Of a DNA stretch of 64,000 nucleotides, positions 43,339 to 50,677 are shown piece by piece (the stretch's first letter is position 1; each line of letters starts with the position of its first letter). Source of the stretch: DASYXZ01 sp035946625 (GTDB lineage Bacteria; Acidobacteriota; Terriglobia; UBA7540); NCBI GenBank assembly GCA_035946625.1, contig DASYZE010000092.1, forward strand, positions 1-64,000, read 5' to 3'. Both the position numbers and the translations under genes were made by a program. Under the pieces are notes generated by a model that was given only the letters and a program-made list of their open reading frames with translations, did not search any database and was not told the DNA's origin.

Positions 43339-45039
43339 TCAATTCTTCTTGTAGACGTACACCTGGCCGGGGCCTGTCTCGCCCACCAGGACCAGAGGCG
43401 GATTTCCGGCTGATCCGGGAACGAGGCCCACGCCCCAGCCGTAAGCATTAAACTTGTCCGGAATGGTCAGAGGCTGGAAAGTAAACGTGGGTTGGTTTAA
43501 GTTGCTCGTGCTCGGAAAAAATAATTCGGCAGCCCCGACGCTGACGCTGCAGGCCGAGTTGCTGGCGTTCGGCACGCCAACAAATAACTCTGTGTGTCCG
43601 TCACCCAACATATCACCATATTCAAGATTGGTGGACCAGCCGTCGGACGACAATCGTGGATCAGAAGCGAAGACGAGGTTGGGGCTCGTCTTGCTGCCCG
43701 CGATGGGCCCGGTGAAGATCGCGACTTTAGTGTCTGGTATGCCCCATCCCGTGGTGCCGAAGACATCGACCGAGCCATTTACATTTCCGCTCCCGACGTC
43801 CCGGCCCAGGCCGTCGCCCTTAATTCCCGTCGCCAAGGTGTAATAAGTTGTGGGAGAAGAGATGGGGGCGGGGAATACGAAAACTCTTCCAGCGGCGGCG
43901 TTTCCGTTTACGTTAGCATTATTGGCGCCAACTATCAAATTCGGCGCCAGGGGACTCGTGACTTCGCCCACCGCCACGCTGTAGCCGAAATTATCGTTGT
44001 TCTTCGCGTTGGGCAGGGGGTCATCGAGCGTGTCAATCAGGCCGAATCCCGAGCCGGTGAACGCGTAAATGAACACCGCGCCGGCAAGCGCGCTCCCTCC
44101 GCTTCCCCCTCCCGACGCACCGACCACTACGTCGTCTCCTAGTCCGCCGTCAAGGTTGCCCATGGCGACTCCCGAGCCGAAATGGGCGGGGCTGCCTGAA
44201 GGGGGAGTGAGCTGAAACAACTCGTAAGACAAGATTCCCTGACTATCCATGTGCCCGACGAAGACATCTGCTCCCCCAAGCCCTCCAACGAAATCGGGAA
44301 TGCCGTCGCCATTCACGTCGCCTGCGGAGAAGCTCACGAAACCTGAGCCTGTATAAGCCACGCTGATATGGGGCTGGGGCGGACTGCCCGCCAACAAAGA
44401 TTGGCCGTCCAGCACCTGGCCCGTGGCCGGATCCAGAATGAAGAAATCCATGGTTCCAACCCCATTGGTGCTGACCGCGGCCACCAGGACTGTGCGCGAG
44501 TTTGTGCCGTTGTTCACGGTCACAGGCCGGACTCGGATTTCGCCACCGAAGCCTGCCGGATAAGTCGGATTGCCGCTGGCATTAATTGAGTTGAGCGTTG
44601 TCACCAGCGTGAAAGTGCTGGGTGTGCCGAGGGTCGTGCAGCCGGTCGGCGTCCCTTTTACGGTCACTTGGAAGAGTTTGGTGCCTTTCCCGCTGCGGCC
44701 GTCGGTGTTTTGAACCACCACATCGAAGCTGCTGATGGTGGCTGTGTCCGAGATGGTGATGTTGGCCGTGACCTGCGATTTGCTGTTAAAGGCGGTGGAA
44801 TTCACCGTGACGCCAGCAGGATTGGTGGTGCCCGAAAGGTAAAAGGCCGCCTTCGCCCCCTTCGCAAAGCCGTTGCCGCCGACTACTACATTGAGGTTGG
44901 TGGTGCCTTGCGCGGCGGCGGGGGGAGTGGCCGACGTCACCTGAATGTTCTGCGCCAGGAGTGGCGTTGATGCCGTGGTCCATGCCAAGGCAAAAGCAGA
45001 AAAGAATACAACAGCACAATCGTAGTAGATTTGTCGCAT
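43339..45039 (-). CDS. Secreted IPT-like plus FG-GAP (integrin-type) propeller protein
   Basis: 566 residues. Signal peptide (VVFFSAFALAWTTASTPLLAQ). Residues ~30-130 are an IPT/Ig-like module: IQVTSATPPAAAQGTTNL, VVVGGNGFAKGAKAAFYL, GRSGKGTKLFQVT. From ~160 onward FG-GAP/VCBS blades with DVNGDGIPDFVGG, VAMGNLDGGLGDDVVVG, NFGYSVAVGEV and EYGDMLGDGHTELFVG; the Asp-rich loops would bind calcium. Ends PPLVLVGETGPGQVYVYKKN. About three quarters identical to the protein at 48837. Likely surface-exposed or secreted; role unknown. Confidence 0.9.
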   Translation of the reverse strand: MRQIYYDCAVVFFSAFALAWTTASTPLLAQNIQVTSATPPAAAQGTTNLNVVVGGNGFAKGAKAAFYLSGTTNPAGVTVNSTAFNSKSQVTANITISDTATISSFDVVVQNTDGRSGKGTKLFQVTVKGTPTGCTTLGTPSTFTLVTTLNSINASGNPTYPAGFGGEIRVRPVTVNNGTNSRTVLVAAVSTNGVGTMDFFILDPATGQVLDGQSLLAGSPPQPHISVAYTGSGFVSFSAGDVNGDGIPDFVGGLGGADVFVGHMDSQGILSYELFQLTPPSGSPAHFGSGVAMGNLDGGLGDDVVVGASGGGSGGSALAGAVFIYAFTGSGFGLIDTLDDPLPNAKNNDNFGYSVAVGEVTSPLAPNLIVGANNANVNGNAAAGRVFVFPAPISSPTTYYTLATGIKGDGLGRDVGSGNVNGSVDVFGTTGWGIPDTKVAIFTGPIAGSKTSPNLVFASDPRLSSDGWSTNLEYGDMLGDGHTELFVGVPNASNSACSVSVGAAELFFPSTSNLNQPTFTFQPLTIPDKFNAYGWGVGLVPGSAGNPPLVLVGETGPGQVYVYKKN

Positions 45040-45120
45040 TAAGTCACTCCCGGTACTGATTCAAGGATCTTAATCATTGGTCCTACGCTTTAATTCACTT
45101 GCGCTTGTCCCGCGCCCGGG

Positions 45121-46164
45121 TCACTCGTGAATCGTGATGGAAAGGGAGACGAAGTAGAGTCCCATCTGGGTTGACACCGTCTTACCCTTCACCGTTGAAA
45201 CTTGAAGCAGCTCTCCTATTGCTGACACTTGTCCCGTCGAGGAATCGACGGTGGTCGGAGGCCCCGTGATTGTCCAGGCGTTGCACTGCGAGGACTGGGC
45301 GCCGGTGCAGGTCACATGGGCCCAAGTCGAACCGGCGAAAGTGCTCGGATCGAACACCACCGCGTAGGTGTTTCCGTTGTAAGGGATCTCGCCAATCCTA
45401 AACGCGCAATCCAGTGTCTGGCCGGCAAAGGTCATCAGGCCCAAGCTGGTCTTGCCGTTGAGCGCGTTGTCGAAACATGTGGTGATGATCCGTGAGCGCA
45501 CGGGCGTTGGATTGGTAAAGGGGGGTGGCGCCGAGGGTGTCGAGGCCGGATAGAGCAATGTCACCCTCACGGCCCGCGAGGCCGAATTGGTGATATCGAA
45601 GAGCAAGTCGCAACTGGTTGCCTGAATCTGCGACGTGACCGAGTCCGTTTTGGAGTTCGTATAGGTGAAATACGCACCTAACCCGTCGCTCTGCAACTGG
45701 AAGGGGTTGTCGCTGGTGTCCGTGTCAGCGAAAATGCTTGTGACGTTTATGCTTTGGTTGGCGCTGAGGCAAGATTTGGTCTGTCCATTTGTCACCGAGA
45801 AGAGTTGGGTTCCTTTGCCGCTGCGGCCGTCGGCGTTGGTCACCACAATGTCATAACTACCCGTAAATCCTGCGGTGGAAACAGTGATGTTGGCAGTGAC
45901 TTGTGAACTGCTATTTACCGAGGTCGAGTTCACGGTCACGTCGCCGGGGTTGGTGGTCCCTGACTGGAACCAGGCCGCCTTGGCGCCCTTCTTGAATCCG
46001 TTTCCGCCAACGATCACATTCAGGTTGATTGTGCCTTCCGCCGCCATATTCGGGGTGGCGGATGTTACCTGGATTTGCGCCTGGAGAGGTGACGCACCAC
46101 TACCCAACCCGAGTAAAAGAAGGAATGAAAACAGCGCACTCCGAGCAACAGTGTTATGACTCAT
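45121..46164 (-). CDS. Secreted IPT-like protein with uncharacterised Cys-containing C-terminal domain
   Basis: 347 residues, GGAGGCGAA before ATG. Signal peptide, then the shared IPT-like module (IQVTSATPNMAAEGTINL, VIVGGNGFKKGAKAAWF, GRSGKGTQLFSVT). The C-terminal ~210 residues share with the next two genes the motifs NPFQLQSDGLGAYF, SRAVRVTLLYPAS, LMTFAGQTLDCAF, YNGNTYAVVFDP, HVTCTGAQSSQCNAW, VSAIGELLQV and GLYFVSLSITIHE. Conserved Cys residues suggest disulfides. I know no name for this domain. Confidence 0.87.
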   Translation of the reverse strand: MSHNTVARSALFSFLLLLGLGSGASPLQAQIQVTSATPNMAAEGTINLNVIVGGNGFKKGAKAAWFQSGTTNPGDVTVNSTSVNSSSQVTANITVSTAGFTGSYDIVVTNADGRSGKGTQLFSVTNGQTKSCLSANQSINVTSIFADTDTSDNPFQLQSDGLGAYFTYTNSKTDSVTSQIQATSCDLLFDITNSASRAVRVTLLYPASTPSAPPPFTNPTPVRSRIITTCFDNALNGKTSLGLMTFAGQTLDCAFRIGEIPYNGNTYAVVFDPSTFAGSTWAHVTCTGAQSSQCNAWTITGPPTTVDSSTGQVSAIGELLQVSTVKGKTVSTQMGLYFVSLSITIHE

Positions 46165-46231
46165 TTCGCCTCCAAACCTTTGGCCAGATGCACATTCGCA
46201 TGCCTCGATATTTCACCTTATTGCATGCAAA

Positions 46232-47269
46232 TCACTTGTGAATCACAAAGCTGAACGACACCAGGTAAAGGCCCAGCGGCGTGCCCGTCCCGCAACCGTT
46301 GCAGGAGGGTATGAACAGTTCACCGATGGCGGAGACCTGGTTCGTCTGATTGTTCAGCACACCGGTCGCGGGATCCGGTTGGACCGTCCAGGCATTGCAC
46401 TTCCCTGCAGTCGCGCCCGTGCACGTCACCTGCATATAGCCTGTCCCCGGCCAGTGCTGCGGGGCCATACTCACGTTGTATAAAACCCCGTTGTAAGTGA
46501 AGGGGAGGTGCAGCGGGCAGACCATGGTTTGGCCCGCGAAAGTCATGGTGCCGAAGTTCAAGCCGTTACTTGCGGGATCGTCCTGACAAGTGGTGTGGAA
46601 AGCGCCATGGATCTCCTGCGGCCCGACAAAGGGCGGCGGGGGATTGGTGGAGTCAGGATAGGCGAGCGTCACCACGATTCCCCGCGAGGTGGAACTGGTT
46701 GTATCCAGAGCCCAACTGCAGGAGCCCTGGATCACCGAGTTAACAGAATCCTTGTTGCCCCTGGTGGCAAACGTGGTGTAGGGTCCAAGGCCGTCACTCT
46801 GGTATTGGAACGGAACATTATTAGTATCGGCGTTGTTCAGAATCGAGGTCACATTGTAGCTGGTGCAGCCGGAATTTGGATTCCCGGGGCTGGTGACCGA
46901 GAAGAGTTTGGTTCCTTTGCCGCTGCGGCCATCAGTATTTGTAACAAGGATGTCGTAACTGCTCAGGTCGGCCGTACTCGACACGGTGATGTTGGCCGTC
47001 AGTTGGCTGGAGCTGTTGAAGGCGGTGGAGTTCACCACCACGCCGCCGGGGTTGGTGGTTCCGGTCACAAACCAGGTGGCTTGGGCGCCTTTTTTGTAGC
47101 CGCTGCCGCCTACTACGACATTGAGATTGATGGTGCCCTGCGCGGCGGTGTTCGGCACGGCCGACGTGACTTGAATGGTCTGTGCCAGGAGAGGCGATGG
47201 AGTGGCGCTCAATATGATTGCAACCAGGGACAAAAACGCAGCACTCCAAGCATAAGTTCTAAGCTTCAT
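46232..47269 (-). CDS. Secreted IPT-like protein with uncharacterised Cys-containing C-terminal domain
   Basis: 345 residues, GAGAGG upstream of ATG 47269. Same two modules as the gene at 45121 (IQVTSAVPNTAAQGTINL, VVVGGSGYKKGAQATWF, GRSGKGTKLFSVT; then VPFQYQSDGLGPYTTF, MTFAGQTMVCPLHL, YNGVLYNVSMAP, QVTCTGATAGKCNAW, NQVSAIGELFIP, GLYLVSFSFVIHK). A copy of the 29-base promoter-like motif lies 68 bases upstream, so transcription may start here rather than further back in the cluster. Confidence 0.87.
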   Translation of the reverse strand: MKLRTYAWSAAFLSLVAIILSATPSPLLAQTIQVTSAVPNTAAQGTINLNVVVGGSGYKKGAQATWFVTGTTNPGGVVVNSTAFNSSSQLTANITVSSTADLSSYDILVTNTDGRSGKGTKLFSVTSPGNPNSGCTSYNVTSILNNADTNNVPFQYQSDGLGPYTTFATRGNKDSVNSVIQGSCSWALDTTSSTSRGIVVTLAYPDSTNPPPPFVGPQEIHGAFHTTCQDDPASNGLNFGTMTFAGQTMVCPLHLPFTYNGVLYNVSMAPQHWPGTGYMQVTCTGATAGKCNAWTVQPDPATGVLNNQTNQVSAIGELFIPSCNGCGTGTPLGLYLVSFSFVIHK

Positions 47270-47337
47270 GTTGGAACCTCTCCTGGGCCTGGTTCATTCG
47301 TCAAGCCCTTTTTTTGAAATTTAGCCCACTGCTCTGT

Positions 47338-47366
47338 TTACACGGACACGGGATCCCTTTTTCCGC
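47338..47366 (-). promoter_or_regulatory. Promoter-like 29-base motif, copy 1
   Basis: Minus strand: GCGGAAAA at the 5' end and CCGTGTCCGTGTAA at the 3' end, with variable bases between. Same total length (29) in all three copies (50640-50668, 54463-54491). Lies 68 bases before the start of the 345-residue secreted protein. Confidence 0.65.
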
Positions 47367-47375
47367 ATCATACGC

Positions 47376-47441
47376 TTATTTATTTCCCTCCACCAGAACA
47401 AATGGGGCCCAAAAATACGGCTTGCTGTCCTCTCCGAACTG
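47376..47441 (-). pseudogene. Remnant of a CHAT protein C-terminus
   Basis: Encodes SKPYFWAPFVLVEGNK and a stop, matching the end of the TPR-CHAT protein at 50678 (SQPYFWAPFVLVGINK). The bases after the stop (AATAAGCGTATG) also match those downstream of the intact CHAT gene, and the 29-base motif follows in both places. No CHAT sequence precedes it, so this is the tail of a deleted or recombined second copy. Confidence 0.8.
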
Positions 47442-47442
47442 A

Positions 47443-47491
47443 AGGGCAGGGCCCCATTGCACAGCGTGGGGTCCCCTGGCCCCGCCCCTAC
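47443..47491. repeat. GC-rich palindromic element at the CHAT remnant boundary
   Basis: GGGCAGGGCCCC...CCCCGCCCCTAC with nested inverted symmetry, the family seen at 2587 and 43281. It sits exactly between the CHAT remnant and the stop of the 243-residue secreted protein, a plausible recombination joint. Confidence 0.55.
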
Positions 47492-48222
47492 TACGGATTC
47501 GTAGTTGTGATCGAGAAGGCGACCTCGTAAAGCCCGATGGGGGTTCGTCCTCTGTTCGTGACCAGCAAGAGTTCACCGACTGCTGTGTTCTGGTTGGTTG
47601 AATTGTTCAAAATCGTGTTAGGAACGGGAATTATCGACCAGGAGTTGCATTGCCCCGAGGCGACGCCGTTGCAGGTGGCCTGAACCCAACTCGTCCCTGC
47701 CAGGCTGGCCGGATTCATGTGGAGCCCGTATGTTGTGCCGTTGTAATTGAAAGCAATGTGGAAGCCGCACCGCACGATTTGGCCGACCGACGTCATGGTG
47801 CCGTATGTGATGCCGTTGTTGAGGGTATTCTCGCCGCAGATGGAAATGATGCGCGCCGCGACGTTTTGCGTTCCCGTAAAAGGTGGAGGTGGATTGGTCG
47901 AGATCGTCGATGCCGGATAAGCCAATGTCAGCGCCACTGTCCGCGACTTGGAATTGGACAAATCCAAAAGCCAGTCGCAGCTATTTCCCTGGATCACGGA
48001 AAGGACGCCGTCTGTCCTGGATACGGTCTCAGTTACGTAGCTGCCTTTCCCATCACTTTGCAACTGGAAGGGAGTGTTGTTGCCATCGGCGTTGGCGATG
48101 GTGTTGGTTACATTATAGCCGCATGGAGTGTTGGGGTTCTTGGCGGCGAATGACGGAACGACGACCAGAAAAAGGATCGAGCTGAGCGCCAATAAAGTTC
48201 CGAGTGAGATTCGTTTGTTCAT
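47491..48222 (-). CDS. Secreted protein consisting of the uncharacterised Cys-containing domain alone
   Basis: ATG 48222 has AAGGAGACC upstream; 243 residues. Signal peptide (SLGTLLALSSILFLVVVPSFAA). Lacks the IPT-like module but carries the whole second domain: NTPFQLQSDGKGSYVTE, CDWLLDLSNSKSRTVALTLAYPAS, NNGITYGTMTSVGQIVRCGF, YNGTTYGLHMNP, QATCNGVASGQCNSW, NQNTAVGELLLV, GLYEVAFSITTTNP. Shows that the domain is an independent unit. Confidence 0.85.
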   Translation of the reverse strand: MNKRISLGTLLALSSILFLVVVPSFAAKNPNTPCGYNVTNTIANADGNNTPFQLQSDGKGSYVTETVSRTDGVLSVIQGNSCDWLLDLSNSKSRTVALTLAYPASTISTNPPPPFTGTQNVAARIISICGENTLNNGITYGTMTSVGQIVRCGFHIAFNYNGTTYGLHMNPASLAGTSWVQATCNGVASGQCNSWSIIPVPNTILNNSTNQNTAVGELLLVTNRGRTPIGLYEVAFSITTTNP

Positions 48223-48320
48223 GGTTGGTCTCCTTGTCGATTTGATTTCAGAATCGTTTGGGCCTGTCGGCCTCGGCGCCTTCTGCCTTGCCTTCATTTA
48301 CTTTTTCTTGCGAAAGTTGC

Positions 48321-48415
48321 TAGCGCAGGATTCGCTTTTGAATCCTGCGGTTCTTCCCATTCGTTCCTGACCAATGTTGAAAAGCCGCAGGTCCGAAACG
48401 CGGGACCTGCGCTAC
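48321..48415. repeat. Two linked hairpins with TAGCGCAGG ends
   Basis: GCAGGATTC (48325-48333) pairs with GAATCCTGC (48340-48348), and GCAGGTCC (48387-48394) with GGACCTGC (48403-48410). Outer ends TAGCGCAGG and CCTGCGCTA are also inverted, so the whole is a composite palindrome. Located upstream of the gene starting at 48222. Nothing else is seen in 48223-48417. Confidence 0.7.
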
Positions 48416-48417
48416 AA

Positions 48418-48459
48418 AAGCAAAAGGCCGTCATCCCGATCAGATCGGGACGACGGCCT
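48418..48459 (-). terminator. Rho-independent terminator, duplicate of the one at 42885
   Basis: Minus strand: AGGCCGTCGTCCCGATC pairs with GATCGGGATGACGGCCT, followed by TTTTGCTTTTG. Same outer stem (AGGCCGTC) and same following sequence as the terminator at 42885-42937. Confidence 0.8.
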
Positions 48460-48487
48460 CTGAGAAATTCAGTCAGCCGATGAAAAC

Positions 48488-48573
48488 AGTTAACAGTCTA
48501 AAGTCGAAAGTCTATAGTCAAGGACTTCAAACTATCCTTCCGACTCCAGTCTTCTGACTCCTGACTCCTGTTT
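48488..48573. repeat. Heptad repeats after the second small-protein gene
   Basis: Units of type ACAGTCT/AAGTCGA, then GACTCCT/GTCTTCT. Matches the layout at 42964-43042. Confidence 0.78.
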
Positions 48574-48795
48574 TCAAGTAAATTTCACTTTCTTTTTCGT
48601 CACTTCCGCCAGAACGGGCAAGCCGTCCTGGATTTTGAGGCACTCGATTTCACCGTGTCGAAGCTCCTGGCAGTAGCGGACGAACGCCGACCACGCGGGA
48701 TTGAGCGGTCCGGCTAGGGAGCGGTTGCCGCGCTGCTCTCCACTCTCGTCAATCGCGGCTGATGCAATTCTCGAAGATCCGTTTCCGTTAGCCAT
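48574..48795 (-). CDS. Small conserved protein, paralogue of the gene at 43042
   Basis: 73 residues from ATG 48795 (a second ATG directly precedes it). N-terminus differs from its paralogue, but the tail FVRYCQELRHGEIECLKIQD and GLPVLAEVTKKKVKF is the same. It follows a propeller gene by ~40 bases and precedes a terminator, the same order as at 43042. Conservation of the tail alone suggests that it binds a fixed partner. Probably cytoplasmic. Confidence 0.75.
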   Translation of the reverse strand: MANGNGSSRIASAAIDESGEQRGNRSLAGPLNPAWSAFVRYCQELRHGEIECLKIQDGLPVLAEVTKKKVKFT

Positions 48796-48836
48796 CATCT
48801 AAATCCCACCGTTCGAATTCGCTCGGAATGGCTGCC

Positions 48837-50546
48837 TCAGTTCTTCCTGTAAACGAACACTTGGCCGCCGCCTGTCTCACCCACCAGCAACAAGGGCGGA
48901 TTTCCGGCTGATCCCGGAACGAGGCCCACGCCCCAGCCATAGGCGTTGAAGTCCACAGGGAGGCTCGGCGGCTGGAAGGTGAAGCTAGGTTGTGACAAGC
49001 TGGTCGTACTCGGGAAATACAATTCGCCAGCGCCCACGCTAACTTTGCAGGAACTCGAGTTATTGGCGTTCGGCACGCCTACAAATAACTCCGTTTGTCC
49101 ATCGCCCAGCATATCGCCGTATTCAAAATTCGTGGACCAGCCCGTGCTCGACAATCTTGGATCAGAAGAGAAAATGATATCCGGAGTCGATTTACTGGCC
49201 GTGATGGGCCCGGTGAAGATTGCAGCCTTGGTGTCCGGAATGTTCCAACCGGTGGTGGCGAAAACATCGACCGAGCCATTCACGTTTCCGGCTCCCACGT
49301 CCCAGCCCAGGCTGTCGCTCTTTATTCCTGTTGCCAATGTGTAATAAGTCGCGGGAGAAGAAATGGGCGCTGGGAAAACGAAGACCAACCCTGCTGAGGC
49401 GTTTCCGTTTACGGTGGCGTTGCTGGCGCCTACGATCAAGTTCGGCGCAAGGGGATTGGTGACCTCGCCCACCGCCACGCTGTATCCGAAATTATCGCTG
49501 TTTTTCGTAGTAAGGAACGGTTCCTTGAGAGTATCGATTAGGCTGAATCCCGAGCCGTTGAACGCATAGATATACACTTCGCCGGGAATTCCGCCGCCTC
49601 CCCCTCCTGACGCGCCTACCACCACTTCGTCGCCGGGAATCGCATCAAGGTTGCCCATGGCGACTCCCGTTCCGTACCCGATGGGGCTTCCAGACGGCGG
49701 ATTGAGCTGGAACGATTGGTAGCTTAAGATTCCGGTGGCGCTGTCCATCTGTCCGACAAAAACAAAGGCCAAATCGTTGACCCCGTTTCCCCCGGCGAAA
49801 TCGGGAATCCCGTCCCCATTCACATCTCCGGCGGCGAAGTTCCGCCTAACGGAAGTTATGGTACTGTAAACCACGCTGATATGGGGCTGGGGCGGACTGC
49901 CCGCCAACAAAGATTGGCCGTCAAGCACCTGGCCCGTGGCCGGATCCAGAATAAAGAACTCCATTGTCCCAACCCCATTCGTACTGACGGCGGCCACCAG
50001 AACGGTGCGCGAGCTCGTGCCATTGCTCACAGTCACAGGGCGAATTCGGATCTCGCCACCGAAGCCTGCCGGATAAGTCGGATTGCCGCTGGCATTAATT
50101 GAGTTGAGCGTTGTCACCAGCGTGAAAGTGCTGGGTGTGCCGAGCGTCGTGCAGCCGGTCGGCGTCCCTTTTACGGTCACTTGGAAGAGTTTCGTGCCCT
50201 TGCCGCTGCGGCCGTCGGTGTTGGTCACCAGCACATCGAAACTGGTGATAGTGGCTGTGTCCGAGATGGTGATGTTGGCGGTGACCTGTGACTTGCTATT
50301 AAAGGCGGTGGAATTGACGGTGACACCGGCTGGATTCGTGGTACCCGTCTGATAAAAGGTTGCTTTCGCGCCCTTGGCAAAGCCGTTGCCGCCGACTACT
50401 ACATTGAGGCTGGTGGTGCCTTGCGCGGCGGCGGGCGGCGTGGCGGAAGTGACCTGAATGTTTTGGGCAAGGGCCGAATGACTAAGGCTCACGAATAGCA
50501 GGCATGTAGATACAAAATACCCTACACGTAGCGCTGGCGCTCTCAT
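48837..50546 (-). CDS. Secreted IPT-like plus FG-GAP propeller protein
   Basis: 569 residues. Signal peptide (VGYFVSTCLLFVSLSHSALAQ). IPT-like module (IQVTSATPPAAAQGTTSL, VVVGGNGFAKGAKATFYQ, GRSGKGTKLFQVT), then FG-GAP blades (AAGDVNGDGIPDFAGG, VAMGNLDAIPGDEVVVG, DNFGYSVAVGEVTNP, EYGDMLGDGQTELFVG). Close paralogue of the protein at 43339. The 29-base motif lies 93 bases upstream, so it may have its own promoter after the CHAT gene. Confidence 0.9.
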   Translation of the reverse strand: MRAPALRVGYFVSTCLLFVSLSHSALAQNIQVTSATPPAAAQGTTSLNVVVGGNGFAKGAKATFYQTGTTNPAGVTVNSTAFNSKSQVTANITISDTATITSFDVLVTNTDGRSGKGTKLFQVTVKGTPTGCTTLGTPSTFTLVTTLNSINASGNPTYPAGFGGEIRIRPVTVSNGTSSRTVLVAAVSTNGVGTMEFFILDPATGQVLDGQSLLAGSPPQPHISVVYSTITSVRRNFAAGDVNGDGIPDFAGGNGVNDLAFVFVGQMDSATGILSYQSFQLNPPSGSPIGYGTGVAMGNLDAIPGDEVVVGASGGGGGGIPGEVYIYAFNGSGFSLIDTLKEPFLTTKNSDNFGYSVAVGEVTNPLAPNLIVGASNATVNGNASAGLVFVFPAPISSPATYYTLATGIKSDSLGWDVGAGNVNGSVDVFATTGWNIPDTKAAIFTGPITASKSTPDIIFSSDPRLSSTGWSTNFEYGDMLGDGQTELFVGVPNANNSSSCKVSVGAGELYFPSTTSLSQPSFTFQPPSLPVDFNAYGWGVGLVPGSAGNPPLLLVGETGGGQVFVYRKN

Positions 50547-50639
50547 TGATCCATCCTTAATTGCGCCAGTCGGGTCGTTTAGGTCAGCTCGTGAAAGGCT
50601 GTCGCGTTTCGATTTTTCCGAATTTTCCCGTCGTCTATA

Positions 50640-50668
50640 TTACACGGACACGGATTGCCCTTTTCCGC
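50640..50668 (-). promoter_or_regulatory. Promoter-like 29-base motif, copy 2
   Basis: Minus strand: GCGGAAAA, variable bases, then TCCGTGTCCGTGTAA. Lies nine bases after the TPR-CHAT stop codon and 93 bases before the next gene. Its surroundings are homologous to copy 1 because of the duplicated CHAT tail. Confidence 0.65.
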
Positions 50669-50677
50669 AGCATACGC

